From contig NZ_FOQY01000011.1 of the NCBI RefSeq assembly GCF_900113865.1, positions 123,776 through 187,775 on the forward strand: DNA of 64,000 bases, given 5' to 3'. Under the pieces are notes generated by a model. That model was not told where the DNA came from. It ran no database searches and was given only the letters and a program-made list of their open reading frames with translations. Of the stretch, positions 34,541 to 44,249 are shown in pieces. A program made the position numbers and the translations under genes. This DNA is from Streptosporangium canum. GTDB taxonomy: Bacteria > Actinomycetota > Actinomycetes > Streptosporangiales > Streptosporangiaceae. How positions within the stretch are numbered: position 1 is the first letter of the stretch; every line of letters begins with the position of its first letter.

Positions 34541-35473
34541 TCAGGAGGGGAGGTGCGCTCCCTTCTCGAACGGGTTCTCCGGCAGACGCTCGGGGGTCAC
34601 GAGCAGCCGGATGACGCCGGCCTTCACCTGCCAGGCGTGCCAGACGGTCCAGTCGCCTCGCACCTGGTCCGCGGGGAGCGGCTCGAAGGACAGGGCGCCG
34701 GTCTCGGCGTCCGGCCGGATGCGGCTGAACTCCACGGTCAGGTCGCGCCTGCGGGCCTCGGCCAGCATGGCGTCCACCGGGCGGCCGTCCTGCAGCCGCA
34801 CCCCGCCGAACATCTCACCGGGCGCGGTGGCCCAGTCGGGGTTTCCGTACTCCTCTCCCGGCTCTGCCCGGCGCCCCAGCGAGAGGCTCATGTTGCCGGT
34901 GTAGTCGGCGGGGACCCGCATCATCAGCTCGCAGCCGGCCTGGTGCAGCTGGCAGCCCTCGGGAGTGAAATCCAGGGTGGGGAGGGAGCTGCCCGAGGCG
35001 GAGCGGGCCGGTCCGGCGCCGGAGGATTTGCTCCACCTGACGCTCAGGAACTTCCCCACTCCGGTCGGCGAGGCGGGCACCAGGCGGAGATCGATGTCCA
35101 GGCCGACCGCGTGGAACGCCTCGGTGTACTTCACGTGGTCGGCGAGCGGGTCCTTGATGCGGGCCACGTACTGGTCGCCGTCCAGTTCGATGGCGATGGC
35201 GGAGTTCGCGTAGCTCGTGGCGCTCTCGTCTCCGAGCACACCGGGGCCGACGATGACACCGGTGACGAGCGCGCCGGCCGCGAGCGCCCCGGCCACCAGG
35301 CGCGGCATCCGCAGCCGCCACGGTGACGGCGCGGTGACGGCGGTGGTGGTCGCGCCAGGGCCGGAGACGATCGAGGCGAGCAGTGCCTGCGCCCCCGCGG
35401 CAGACACCTGATCGGTCAGTTCACCGTCGTGGACGCGGGCCAGCCGGTCCAGCGGCTCATGGATATTCCTCAC
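34541..35473 (-). CDS. membrane partner of ECF sigma factor (anti-sigma-like)
   Basis: 310 residues with a cytoplasmic N-terminus of about 55 residues (IHEPLDRLARVHDGELTDQVSAAGAQALLASI), one membrane segment (about 58-80, LVAGALAAGALVTGVIVGPGVL) and a large extracytoplasmic domain. No sequence similarity to ZAS anti-sigma factors is obvious; the layout resembles CU044_5270-type proteins encoded next to ECF sigma genes. Start overlaps the sigma stop by four bases, so the two are translationally coupled. Anti-sigma function is inferred from context. Confidence 0.7.
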   Translation of the reverse strand: MRNIHEPLDRLARVHDGELTDQVSAAGAQALLASIVSGPGATTTAVTAPSPWRLRMPRLVAGALAAGALVTGVIVGPGVLGDESATSYANSAIAIELDGDQYVARIKDPLADHVKYTEAFHAVGLDIDLRLVPASPTGVGKFLSVRWSKSSGAGPARSASGSSLPTLDFTPEGCQLHQAGCELMMRVPADYTGNMSLSLGRRAEPGEEYGNPDWATAPGEMFGGVRLQDGRPVDAMLAEARRRDLTVEFSRIRPDAETGALSFEPLPADQVRGDWTVWHAWQVKAGVIRLLVTPERLPENPFEKGAHLPS

Positions 35474-36030
35474 AGTGACCTCCCCGTCGTGAGCCGCACG
35501 TCCGGGCTCATCGGAATGGATTCGACGCCCGCCGCCGCCAGCCCGCGCGAGAAGCGCCTGCGGGCACGGTGCAGCCGGATGCGTACGGCGTTGCGGGAGC
35601 CGCCCAGGACGCGTGCGATCTCCCCGGCGTCCAGGCCCTCCCAGACGACGAGCGACAGCAGCTCGCGGTCGTCGTCGGACAGCTCACGGAACACGCGGCC
35701 TATCGCGCCGAGTTCCACGTGTTCTTCGGGTGAGGGTGTCCGGGCGTAGCGATCGGCGATGTCCTCGCGCAGCGCCGTCTGGTGGGTGTGGCGGCGGAGC
35801 CGGCCCCGACGGTGGTTGGCGAGGACGTTGCGGGCCACGCCGTACAGCCAGAGCCTGGCCTGTTCGCCGGATGGCAGGTCGTCGACCTTCCGCCACGCGA
35901 TCTCGAACGTCTCGGCCACCACGTCCGCCGCGTCCTCCGGGGAGTCGCAGCGGCGCATCGCGTAGCCGAGAATCTGGCCATAAGTATCGAGATAGACCCT
36001 CTCGAACAGGATTCTTCGGTCGTCATCCAT
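35470..36030 (-). CDS. ECF-type RNA polymerase sigma factor
   Basis: 186 residues. Region 2: YLDTYGQILGYAMRRCDSPEDAADVVAETFEIAWRKVDDLP followed by ARLWLYGVARNVLANHRRG; region 4: LSDDDRELLSLVVWEGLDAGEIARVLGGSRNAVRIRLHRARRRF. ATG 36030 has GGGAA at close to normal spacing; an in-frame upstream start at 36075 is possible. Downstream and overlapping is its probable membrane regulator. The 290 bp upstream hold no other gene. Regulon unknown. Confidence 0.92.
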   Translation of the reverse strand: MDDDRRILFERVYLDTYGQILGYAMRRCDSPEDAADVVAETFEIAWRKVDDLPSGEQARLWLYGVARNVLANHRRGRLRRHTHQTALREDIADRYARTPSPEEHVELGAIGRVFRELSDDDRELLSLVVWEGLDAGEIARVLGGSRNAVRIRLHRARRRFSRGLAAAGVESIPMSPDVRLTTGRSL

Positions 36031-36323
36031 GGGCGGTTCCCACGGCGGCCTCCTCGGTGATGGGGTCGTGTGCACCCACCCATGTCGGAGGTGCCACGAT
36101 CATTTCTCCTCAATCAACGAAATCTTGGGAAATGTCCCTTGCTCCGGCCCCGCCGCCAGGACGGGGCCGGGGCCGCGGTGCCGGGCGGGCCGGGACGGCC
36201 GGCGGCGGACCGCCGCCCGAACGGGTGCGGGATGTTCCCCGTGCCTCCGCTCACCATGGCGGCCTTGACATGGTGCGGTGAAGTTGCGCCCGTTATGCGT
36301 GTTTCGGATGGCATTATTGCGAC

Positions 36324-37322
36324 ATGTTGGAAACGGTCGGGCTGGATCCGCTGGAGGAACGCGTCTACCGGTTCCTGGTCACGGCAGCCGAGGCCGACGT
36401 CACCGACCTGGCCGGCGAGCTGGGGCTCGACGTCGCGGCAGCCGAGGCGGCGCTGCGGTCGATGGAGGCCAGGGGCCTGGTCCGGCAGGCCGTCCCGGAG
36501 CCGGCCGCCCCGGCCGAGCGGCGTTTCACCGCGGTGGCTCCCGACATCGTGCTGGGCGCCCGGCTGCTGCGCCAGCAGCAGTCGCTCGACTGGGCGCGGC
36601 GCGAGGTGGAGCAACTGGCCGAGGAACACCGGGGCAACGCCCGCCGCCGCGACGCCGACCGGCTCGTCGAGGTGCTCCCCAACCGGATCGCGATGCGCGA
36701 GCAGCTCGAACACCTGCAGGAGAACGCCCGCGAGGAGGTCCTCTGCTTCTGCCGGGGACGCGCGATCGTGATGCACGCGACCGAGAACGACGAGGAGCTC
36801 GACGCGCTGCGCCGCGGGGTGGTCTACCGGGTGATCTACGAGCGCGACCTGCTGGAGGAGCCGGGGATGCAGGCCAACGTGGCCTATGGCGTCAAGCTGG
36901 GGGAGAGCGCCCGAGCCCTGCCCCGGCTGCCGGTCCGGCTGATGGTCGTGGACCGGGAGGTCGGCCTGATGCCGCTGGTACGGCATGCCGGGACGGCGGA
37001 GCCGACGGCCGCGCTGATCCGGGGCGGCGAGCTGCTGGAGGTGCTGATCGCGCTGTTCGACAGCTACTGGGACCGGGCGACGCCGCTGCGGATCGCCGAG
37101 GACGGCGCCCTCACCGAGGGAACCCATCCCTGCCCGCTGAACTCCGCCGACCTGTATCTGCTGTCGCTGCTGGTCGCCGGGGTGCCGGACAAGTCGATCG
37201 CCAGCCAGCTCGGGCTCAGCCAGCGGACCGTGCAGCGGCGCCTGTCGCACATCATGGAGCTCGCCGGCGCGCAGACCAGGATGCAGCTCGCCTGGCACGC
37301 CGCCCGGGAACGATGGCTCTGA
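36324..37322 (+). CDS. TrmB/LuxR-type regulator
   Basis: 332 residues with two DNA-binding regions: an N-terminal TrmB-like winged helix (LDPLEERVYRFLVTAAEADVTDLAGELGLDVAAAEAALRSMEARGLV) and a C-terminal LuxR HTH (LLVAGVPDKSIASQLGLSQRTVQRRLSHIMELAGAQTRMQLAWHAARERW). The middle (about 80-270) resembles a PLD-like/TrmB effector region (EVLCFCRGRAIVMHA). ATG 36324. Convergent with a large subtilase gene; this regulator class is often found beside secreted subtilases in streptomycetes and relatives, but the link here is inference. Confidence 0.85.
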   Translation: MLETVGLDPLEERVYRFLVTAAEADVTDLAGELGLDVAAAEAALRSMEARGLVRQAVPEPAAPAERRFTAVAPDIVLGARLLRQQQSLDWARREVEQLAEEHRGNARRRDADRLVEVLPNRIAMREQLEHLQENAREEVLCFCRGRAIVMHATENDEELDALRRGVVYRVIYERDLLEEPGMQANVAYGVKLGESARALPRLPVRLMVVDREVGLMPLVRHAGTAEPTAALIRGGELLEVLIALFDSYWDRATPLRIAEDGALTEGTHPCPLNSADLYLLSLLVAGVPDKSIASQLGLSQRTVQRRLSHIMELAGAQTRMQLAWHAARERWL

Positions 37323-37335
37323 CCGGCCGGTTCCG

Positions 37336-37364
37336 GGGGCCGGTACGGCTCGCGCACCGGCCCC
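37336..37364. terminator. hairpin between convergent regulator and subtilase
   Basis: GGGGCCGGT (37336-37344) and ACCGGCCCC (37356-37364), 9-bp perfect arms, 11-nt loop, located between two convergent stops. Confidence 0.6.
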
Positions 37365-37378
37365 GGAGAGTCCGGCCT

Positions 37379-40300
37379 CTACTTCACGCCGTAGGCGCGG
37401 AGCACGGTCTGCTCGACCGCGTTCCCGGCGGCGTCCTTGGCGGTGACCCGCAGCGAGACGTACTGTCCCTTGCTCGCCTGGTGGGAGACCAGGGTGGAGT
37501 AGCGGTCCTTGCCGCGGGGCAGCAGCACCAGGCGCTTCCAGCTCTTTCCGTCGTCATAGGAGAGCTCGGCCGTGACCTGCCGCAGGGCGAGGCCGGGCGC
37601 GGCGCTCCGCACGCCGAAGTCCAGCGGGATCGGCAGCGTCCGGCGGACCCGGCCGTCGAGGTCGGCGGGCACGGTGTAGTCGACGCCGAGCAGCGGCAGC
37701 GGTTCGGAGCCGGACTTCGGGCGGGCGGAACCGAACGTCCACGCCGTGCTGGTCTCGGTGGCGTACGTCCACTCCTCCGACGAGCGCTTGGTGGACAGTT
37801 CCATCCGGTAGGTGGCCTTCCCGGGAACGGCGGGGAAGTTCCCCACGGCCCGTCGCGGCTCCTCGACGAGCGTGCCGTCGCGGTAGAAGCGGGCCGAGAC
37901 CGTGTCCTCCTCGTCGGAGCTGAACGCGTAGCCGTAGTGGCCGGCGGCGTCGACGAACTCGGGGATGTCGAGCCTCAGCGTGTCCCCCGTCCGGGTCGGG
38001 GTGAACTCCGGCCTGCCCGGCGGGACCGCCGGCCGCACGACGGGGCCGAACCACCGCTCGCCGACCTTCTCACCGGCGGCGTAGCCGCGCAGCCCGCCGG
38101 TGAGCCCGGGGGTGAGCGGGCGCATCGACTCCCAGGTGAACATGTGCTGCGCCACGTGCTCCCACTCGGTGTCGCCCGAGGTGACGTACTCGGCGCGCGC
38201 GGATCCCATGCGGACCCACCGCTGTCCCTCGTTGGAGAAGACCTGCCAGGGCCGCCAGCCGAACCGCTGCTCCTTGGCCCAGCCGAAGCCGCCGGTCTCG
38301 TGGTAGCCGGTGTCCACCCGGGCCAGGTTGGAGGCGTTGGCCTCGTAGACGATCTGCTCCGGGATCCGCCCCTTGGAGACCTGCGAGATGTCGTAGAGGT
38401 AGGGGATGGCCATGTTCCCGGTCACGTCGAGGACGGCCTTGCCCTTGCGGACCCGCTCCAGCAGCTTCTTCCCCTGCTCGTAGGGGATCGTGGCGGCCGG
38501 GATCGCCTGCCTGTCCATGATCGGCGACCAGTACTGCCACGGGTTGTCGTCGGCGGCCGGTATGACGACGGCCGCCGCGGCGCCCGCCTCGGCGGCGGCG
38601 GCGATCATCTCGTCCCACCGGGGGTCGTCCTGCGAGGCGCTCGACATGACGACCGCCCGGCCGCGCGGCTTGAGAGCGCCGAGCTCCTCGGGGGTGCCGT
38701 GTCCGCCGTCGACGAGCTCCCAGCGGTACCTGCCGTTCCACTCCGGTGACCTCACCGTCGGGGAGATGTCCAGCGGCCCCTTGAGGCCGCTGACCCGTGA
38801 CGACAGCCTCGGCGCGCCGTACTGCCAGCGCGAGGTGAACTCGAAGGCGCCCTGGCGGACCGGCTGCGTCTCGGCCACGTGCAGCTCTTCGACCGAGGGG
38901 AAGTTCATGTACGACGAGGAGATCTTCCGGGAGCCGGTGTCGCGGTAGCTGGCGAACGTGGAGATGCCCTCCTGGACCACCGGCTGCGGCGTCTTGATCA
39001 CGATCGGCCGCGTCTTCCGCGCGTCGAACACCAGCTCCGCGTCGCCGGTCACCGGGAACTCGGGGATGTCGATCTTGATGTCGATGTAGTGCGCGCCCGA
39101 CCGTTCCTCGCCGAACTGCCCCTGCGCGTAGTAGGTGCCTTCGGGGATCTCGAAGGTTTTCCCCTCCTCGGCCTCCCACGGCAGGATGTAGGTGAGGAGG
39201 TTGTCCCGCGTGCCGGGGCCGAACATGAAGATGGTGCTCATGCTCGACGGCCTGCCGTCCTTGCCGACGGCGCTGATGCGCACCTTGTGGGTGCGGGGGC
39301 TCCTGGTCAGCGCCAGCGTGGTCTGCAGGGCGACCGAGCCGTCCGCGGTGGTCGCGGTGAGATGGCCGGAGTGCCGGCCGTGGGCCAGCTTCGCCAGGTC
39401 GGCGCTCACCGGGACCGTGACCGTGGCGCCGGCGTCGACGGTGACCGACGCCGATCCCAGGGTGAGCGCGCCCTGCGCGGGGGCGTCACCGTCCAGGTTG
39501 TTCAAGGTGGCGGTCAGCGCCAGGGAGACGGGCGCCTGGGTGGAGTTGGTGTAGGCGACGGTCCCGGAAGGGCTCGTGGAGCCGCCGTCCTGGTGGGTGC
39601 CCAGGTCGAGCACGCCGGTGGCCGTGACGTCCTGCCGTACGGCGCGCGCGAGGTCCACCCGCCCGCCGCCCTGCTCGTAGACGGTCAGGTCCCGCGCGGT
39701 CCTGGCGGTCGAGATCAGGGCGTCCTTGAGCCGCGGGGCCTTCCAGTCCGGGTGCCGCTGCTTGAGGATCGCGGCGGCGCCGGCCACGTGCGGGGTCGCC
39801 ATCGAGGTCCCGGACGCGGCCGTGTAGCTCTCGTCGGCGGGCTCGCCCATCGAGGTGCCCTCGGCCCGCCCGGCCACGATCGCCACTCCCGGGGCGGTGA
39901 TGTCCGGCTTGGCGCCGCCGTCGAGACGCGGGCCACGGCTGGAGAAGGGGGCGAGCGCCTCGTCGGCGCCGACCGCGCCGACGGTCAGCGCGGAGGTCGC
40001 GGCGCCGGGGGTGCCGACGGAGTACTCCTCGCCCGCGTTGCCGGCCGCGACGACGAAGAGGGTGCCGGTCTGCTCGGTCAGCGCGTTCAGGGCGGCGCTG
40101 GCGGGGTCGGTGCCGTCGGTCGCCTCGCCGCCGAGGCTCAGGTTCACCACGTCGGCGCCGGACGCCGCGGCCCACTCCATCCCCTCGATGATCTGCGAGA
40201 ACTGGCCCGAGCCGCCGTTGTCCAGCACCTTGCCGACGATCAGCTCGGCGCCGGGGGCCACGCCCTTGCGGCGGCCCTGGGAGGCTGTCCCGAGGCCCGC

Positions 40301-41098
40301 GACGGTGGTCGCCACGTGGGTGCCGTGCCCGTGGCCGTCCTGGGTCGAGGGGTCGGCGGTGAAGTTGCGCCTGTCGGTGATCTTTCCGGCGAGGTCGGGA
40401 TGGTTCTCGTCCGCGCCGGTGTCGAGGACGGCCACCTTGACGCCCTTGCCGTCGAACCCGCTCTTCCAGGCGTCGGGGGCGCCGATCTGCGGAACGCTGT
40501 GCTCCAGGTCCGCCGTGACCTTGGCGTCCAGCCAGATCTTCCGGATTCCCGAGGCGAGCCGGGGTCCGCCGGAGCGAGCCGACGGCGCCGCCTCGACGGC
40601 CTTCCAGAACTCGGCCAGCTCGCCCTTGCCGGCGTCCACCGCCCGCGCGCCGATGCTCTCCAGCTCGGTCCCCGCCTTGGCGCCGGGCAGGGCGCCGGAG
40701 GTCCGTGCGCCCTTGTCGTAGGCGAGCAGCAGCGGCAGCGTGCGGCTGCCGGCGTCGTCGTATCCCTGCTCGATCAGGTCGCCGACGGCGAAAAGCCCCT
40801 TGTCGACCAGGTTCTCGGCCACGTACGGGACCATGTCGTCGGGCAGCACCTGCAGCTTCCCGTCGATGTCGTGAGTGGTGAATTTGATCTTCTCCCGGCC
40901 CTTGGCCGGATCGACCGTGACGGCCCATTTCCCGGCCGCGGCCTGGCGGACGGTCACCACGTCGCCGGTGATCAGGGTGATCCGGTGGAGGCCGGTGGCC
41001 GGGGGCGGGGCGGAAGCGGTCTCGGCCCCGGACGGTAACGCCGGTAGGGCGAGGGAGAGCGCCGCTCCGGTGGCGGCAAGACGCGCGAGCCAGTGCAT
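37379..41098 (-). CDS. large secreted subtilisin-like serine protease (S8)
   Basis: 1239 residues. Signal peptide 1-25 (LPSGAETA), a propeptide-like segment to about 195, then the S8 catalytic domain: Asp226 (VAVLDTGAD), His258 (DGHGHGTHVA), Asn354 region (VVAAGNAG) and Ser432 (ASGTSMATPHVAG). The C-terminal 750 residues hold Fn3/PA-like beta-rich parts, including a segment around 800-860 (AVVMSSASQDD, AAAAVVIPAADDNPWQYW) that looks like a PA insert. Family members of 1200-1250 residues are common in Streptomyces and relatives. ATG 41098. Likely degrades extracellular protein; convergent with a TrmB/LuxR regulator. Confidence 0.93.
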   Translation of the reverse strand: MHWLARLAATGAALSLALPALPSGAETASAPPPATGLHRITLITGDVVTVRQAAAGKWAVTVDPAKGREKIKFTTHDIDGKLQVLPDDMVPYVAENLVDKGLFAVGDLIEQGYDDAGSRTLPLLLAYDKGARTSGALPGAKAGTELESIGARAVDAGKGELAEFWKAVEAAPSARSGGPRLASGIRKIWLDAKVTADLEHSVPQIGAPDAWKSGFDGKGVKVAVLDTGADENHPDLAGKITDRRNFTADPSTQDGHGHGTHVATTVAGLGTASQGRRKGVAPGAELIVGKVLDNGGSGQFSQIIEGMEWAAASGADVVNLSLGGEATDGTDPASAALNALTEQTGTLFVVAAGNAGEEYSVGTPGAATSALTVGAVGADEALAPFSSRGPRLDGGAKPDITAPGVAIVAGRAEGTSMGEPADESYTAASGTSMATPHVAGAAAILKQRHPDWKAPRLKDALISTARTARDLTVYEQGGGRVDLARAVRQDVTATGVLDLGTHQDGGSTSPSGTVAYTNSTQAPVSLALTATLNNLDGDAPAQGALTLGSASVTVDAGATVTVPVSADLAKLAHGRHSGHLTATTADGSVALQTTLALTRSPRTHKVRISAVGKDGRPSSMSTIFMFGPGTRDNLLTYILPWEAEEGKTFEIPEGTYYAQGQFGEERSGAHYIDIKIDIPEFPVTGDAELVFDARKTRPIVIKTPQPVVQEGISTFASYRDTGSRKISSSYMNFPSVEELHVAETQPVRQGAFEFTSRWQYGAPRLSSRVSGLKGPLDISPTVRSPEWNGRYRWELVDGGHGTPEELGALKPRGRAVVMSSASQDDPRWDEMIAAAAEAGAAAAVVIPAADDNPWQYWSPIMDRQAIPAATIPYEQGKKLLERVRKGKAVLDVTGNMAIPYLYDISQVSKGRIPEQIVYEANASNLARVDTGYHETGGFGWAKEQRFGWRPWQVFSNEGQRWVRMGSARAEYVTSGDTEWEHVAQHMFTWESMRPLTPGLTGGLRGYAAGEKVGERWFGPVVRPAVPPGRPEFTPTRTGDTLRLDIPEFVDAAGHYGYAFSSDEEDTVSARFYRDGTLVEEPRRAVGNFPAVPGKATYRMELSTKRSSEEWTYATETSTAWTFGSARPKSGSEPLPLLGVDYTVPADLDGRVRRTLPIPLDFGVRSAAPGLALRQVTAELSYDDGKSWKRLVLLPRGKDRYSTLVSHQASKGQYVSLRVTAKDAAGNAVEQTVLRAYGVK

Positions 41099-41263
41099 GA
41101 GGGGGTGGCCTTCCGTGATTCGGTACTGCTGATCACGAGAGTGGGCGACAGGACTCCCTCACGTCACGATTTATCGCCTGCCGAAAATGTGACATGTCGC
41201 CAATGCGACAACTCGGGGTGTCCGGAGCGGGCCGTCACCGACGGCCCGATCCGGGACCCGCGC

Positions 41264-42847
41264 TCAGGGAGTGACGATCGTGGGGACCGCGAAGAAGACG
41301 AGCATCGCGATCGCCACGCAGATGAGGAAGCCGACCAGCTCCCATATCCAGTCGTAGTGGCGGTGACGGTGGCCGCCGCCGGCCGCCCTGTGCCTGCGAC
41401 GTGCCCGTCTGCCCGCCCGCGCCGGCCGGGAGACCCGCTGATCGGTGGCGGGCCGTTCCACGGGGGGCGTCCGGTCCTGATGGGCTGGTCCGTCCAGCTC
41501 GTCCGGGCGCAGAGGCCAGCCGGGGAGGGGCGGCTGCGCCTGGGCGGTCCCGCCGGTGGCCGCCGGCACCGGTGCGGCGTCCGGGGGCTCCGGCGGCGCC
41601 ACGGGCGTGGGCCAGGTCGCGAACGCGGCGGGGATCGGCTCCTCGCGGGGCGCGGCGGCGACCAGCTTGTCGGTGTAGGCCAGGGCCGCCCGCGTCTCGG
41701 GGGCGAGGGGGCGGAACAGGTCCTCCAGCGGGGGGAGGCCTGCGGGCGGCGCCGGCGGCGGGTCGTCGAGCACGTCGGCAGGCGGTGCCGGCGGGTCGTC
41801 GAGCACGTCGGCGGGGAGCGGAGCGGGCAGCGGGGGTGCGGCCGGTCGTGGTGACGGGGCGGCGGCCAGGGGCGACTCGGCGGGGGACTGCGTGATGGGG
41901 GGCTGCGTGGCCGGGGGCTGCGGGGCCTTGGCGGGCAAGGGGGCCGCGCCGCGCGGTCTCGGCCGCTGGAGCCTCGCCCGCCGGGCACGGGGGGACGCGT
42001 CGTCGAGCGCCGTCAGGATCGCGTCCCTGAGCTTGGGCATCGGCTCGGTGGCGGCCTCGTGCGCGGAGACCACGCCGGGCTCCGGGGCGGAGAAGGGGTC
42101 GGGAAAAGGGTCGGAGAAGGGGTCGGGGAAGCGGTCCGGCGGGGAGAACGCGCCGGTGCCGGTCCGCGCGCCGGCTCCGGCCGGAGGCGGCGGCCAGGAG
42201 GGAGCCGTCGGCCAGAGCGGTTTGACCTGCAGGACGGGGGGCGGCGGCGGGGCGGTGGCCGGCGCGGACGGCGATCCCAGTGCCAGGGTCCGCAGCGTCG
42301 CGGGCGGGGTGGCCCAGGGAGCGCGGACGAGCACATCGCGGATCGGGGCGACGGAGAGGGCGCCGAACACCTCGGCCAGATGATCCGGCACCCGCGCCGA
42401 GGGCAGCGCCAGGCTCAGCGACTGGGCGAAGCGCCGGCAGGCGCTCACGGTCAGCTCGTCGGCGGTGTCGGCCGCCACGTCGAGCACCCAGGACAGCTCG
42501 GAGGTGTCCATCTCACACACACCGGACAGGTACAGTACCTCGCGCTGGTGCGGGCGCAGGTCGCGCAGGACCCGCTCGACGAAGGAGGAGACCGGGTCGG
42601 CGTCGGCGGCGGGCGGGGCGTGGACGACGTCGCGCAGATGGATCTCGCGGCGGGCGAACGCGTAGAGCGCGGCACGCGGGGGCTCTATGTCCGGGACGGC
42701 GGTGAGGACGGCCACCAGCGCGGCGGCGGCGGAGCCGGGATCACCGAGCTGGTCGTGACAGTAGGCGAACAGCCCGGCGGCGTGACGGTCGTAGAGCTCG
42801 GCGATCAGTTCGCCGCGCGAGCGCTGACCGAGGAGCGGTTGGGTCAC
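41264..42847 (-). CDS. membrane-anchored sigma-factor-like protein
   Basis: 527 residues in three parts. Residues 1-170 look like a degenerate ECF sigma: LIAELYDRHAAGLFAYCHDQLGD (region 2) and LRPHQREVLYLSGVCEMDTSELSWVLDVAADTADELTVSACRRF (region 4). A long Pro/Ala-rich linker follows, with repeats such as DPFSDPFPDPFS and two copies of PPADVLDDPP. It ends with a basic/His stretch (RRARRRHRAAGGGHRHRHYDW) and one C-terminal membrane helix (LVGFLICVAIAMLVFFAVPTIV). GTG 42847 with GAGGA about ten bases before. Membrane tethering would hold a sigma-like domain away from DNA until released; this is inference. Confidence 0.7.
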   Translation of the reverse strand: MTQPLLGQRSRGELIAELYDRHAAGLFAYCHDQLGDPGSAAAALVAVLTAVPDIEPPRAALYAFARREIHLRDVVHAPPAADADPVSSFVERVLRDLRPHQREVLYLSGVCEMDTSELSWVLDVAADTADELTVSACRRFAQSLSLALPSARVPDHLAEVFGALSVAPIRDVLVRAPWATPPATLRTLALGSPSAPATAPPPPPVLQVKPLWPTAPSWPPPPAGAGARTGTGAFSPPDRFPDPFSDPFPDPFSAPEPGVVSAHEAATEPMPKLRDAILTALDDASPRARRARLQRPRPRGAAPLPAKAPQPPATQPPITQSPAESPLAAAPSPRPAAPPLPAPLPADVLDDPPAPPADVLDDPPPAPPAGLPPLEDLFRPLAPETRAALAYTDKLVAAAPREEPIPAAFATWPTPVAPPEPPDAAPVPAATGGTAQAQPPLPGWPLRPDELDGPAHQDRTPPVERPATDQRVSRPARAGRRARRRHRAAGGGHRHRHYDWIWELVGFLICVAIAMLVFFAVPTIVTP

Positions 42848-43145
42848 GTGACCGGTTCCTCTGGGGGTTCGAGCGAGTGTGGTGATGAAGAGAGACCGCG
42901 AGGCCTGTGGTACGTATGGCGCTGGAGGTGTCAATCCCCACGATATGGGTAATCATGCCGATCTGTTGAGGTTCTCCGCAGGATTGAATGCCCATTTGAT
43001 AGATATCGCGGGGACGGCGGGGCGCCGATCGAAGGCGGGATGTCAGATCGGAAATGTCGGTCATAGGCCCTAGGGTGGTCCGCGTCAGATCATGGGGCAG
43101 TTGTGGCAGGGGGCCGCAGCCCTGCCGAGGAGCAAGAGGTTGCGC

Positions 43146-44249
43146 ATGATCAAATTTGACCGGGTCACCAAGCGTTACGCCGACGGGACCGTCGCCGTGG
43201 ACGACCTCAGCCTTGAGGTGCCCACGGGGGAGATAACCGTGTTCGTCGGCCCTTCGGGCTGCGGCAAGACGACGTCACTCCGCATGATCAACAGGATGAT
43301 CGACGCGACCGAGGGGCAGATCCTCCTCGACGGCGTGGATGTGAAGACCATCGACCCGCCGACGCTGCGCAGGGGCATCGGCTACGTCATCCAGCAGGCG
43401 GGGCTGTTCCCGCACCGCAAGATCGTCGACAACGTGGCGACGGTGCCCTACCTGCTCGGCTGGGACAGGAAGAAGGCCCGGGATCGGGCCATGGAGCTGC
43501 TGGAGCGGGTCGGGCTCGACCTCAAGATGGCCGACCGGTACCCCTTCCAGCTCTCCGGCGGCCAGCAGCAGCGCGTCGGCGTGGCCCGCGCGCTGGCGGC
43601 CGACCCGCCGGTGCTGCTGATGGACGAGCCGTTCAGCGCGGTGGACCCGATCGTGCGCACGAGCCTGCAGGAGGAGCTGCTCCGGCTGCAGGCCGAGCTC
43701 AACAAGACCATCGTGTTCGTCACCCACGACATCGACGAGGCCATCAAGCTCGGCGACCGGGTGGCCGTGCTCCGCGTCGGCGGACGCCTGGCGCAGCTCG
43801 CCGACCCCCCGACGCTGCTGGCCCGCCCCGCCGACGACTTCGTCCGGGAGTTCCTCGGCCGTGACCGGGGCATCCGGCGGCTGTCGTTCGTCTCCGACGA
43901 GGGGCTGCGGCTGCGCGCCGACCTGACCGTGTCCGTCTCCGCCGACGTCTCCACGGTGCGCGGCGCGGACGAGTCCTGGCTGGCCGTGGTGGACGGGGAG
44001 AACCGGCCGCTGGGCTGGGCCTCCGTCAAGGACCTGCCGGAGACCGGCACGCTCGCGGACGTGCGGCTCGCGCCGTACGGGACGTTCGTCAGGGGCCGTG
44101 ACTCGCTGCGCGGCGCGCTGGACGCGGCGCTGCTGTCCCCCTCGGGGAGCGCGATCGCGGTGGACGAGGAGGGCAGGGCCGAGGGCGTGGCCACCCGCGA
44201 GGCGCTGGACGAGGCGCTGGGCAAGGTCGCCGGAGGCGTCGGTGCATGA
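43146..44249 (+). CDS. glycine betaine/choline-type ABC transporter ATP-binding protein (OpuCA/ProV-like)
   Basis: 367 residues. ATPase: Walker A GPSGCGKTTS, Q-loop IQQAG, signature LSGGQQQRVGVARAL, Walker B VLLMDEPFSAVDP, His switch FVTHDIDEA. The region after 240 resembles a degenerate CBS-pair with LRADLTVSVSADVSTVRG and ALLSPSGSAIAVDEEGRAEGVATREALDEAL, which in OpuA/OpuC senses ionic strength. ATG 43146 with AAGAGG upstream. First of four overlapping genes; the 298 bp upstream contain no gene but must hold the promoter. Confidence 0.92.
   Translation: MIKFDRVTKRYADGTVAVDDLSLEVPTGEITVFVGPSGCGKTTSLRMINRMIDATEGQILLDGVDVKTIDPPTLRRGIGYVIQQAGLFPHRKIVDNVATVPYLLGWDRKKARDRAMELLERVGLDLKMADRYPFQLSGGQQQRVGVARALAADPPVLLMDEPFSAVDPIVRTSLQEELLRLQAELNKTIVFVTHDIDEAIKLGDRVAVLRVGGRLAQLADPPTLLARPADDFVREFLGRDRGIRRLSFVSDEGLRLRADLTVSVSADVSTVRGADESWLAVVDGENRPLGWASVKDLPETGTLADVRLAPYGTFVRGRDSLRGALDAALLSPSGSAIAVDEEGRAEGVATREALDEALGKVAGGVGA

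Noticed and set aside
38879-41038. 719-codon plus-strand frame opposite the large subtilase
   Set aside because: Antisense shadow; the minus strand encodes an intact S8 protease with all catalytic residues.
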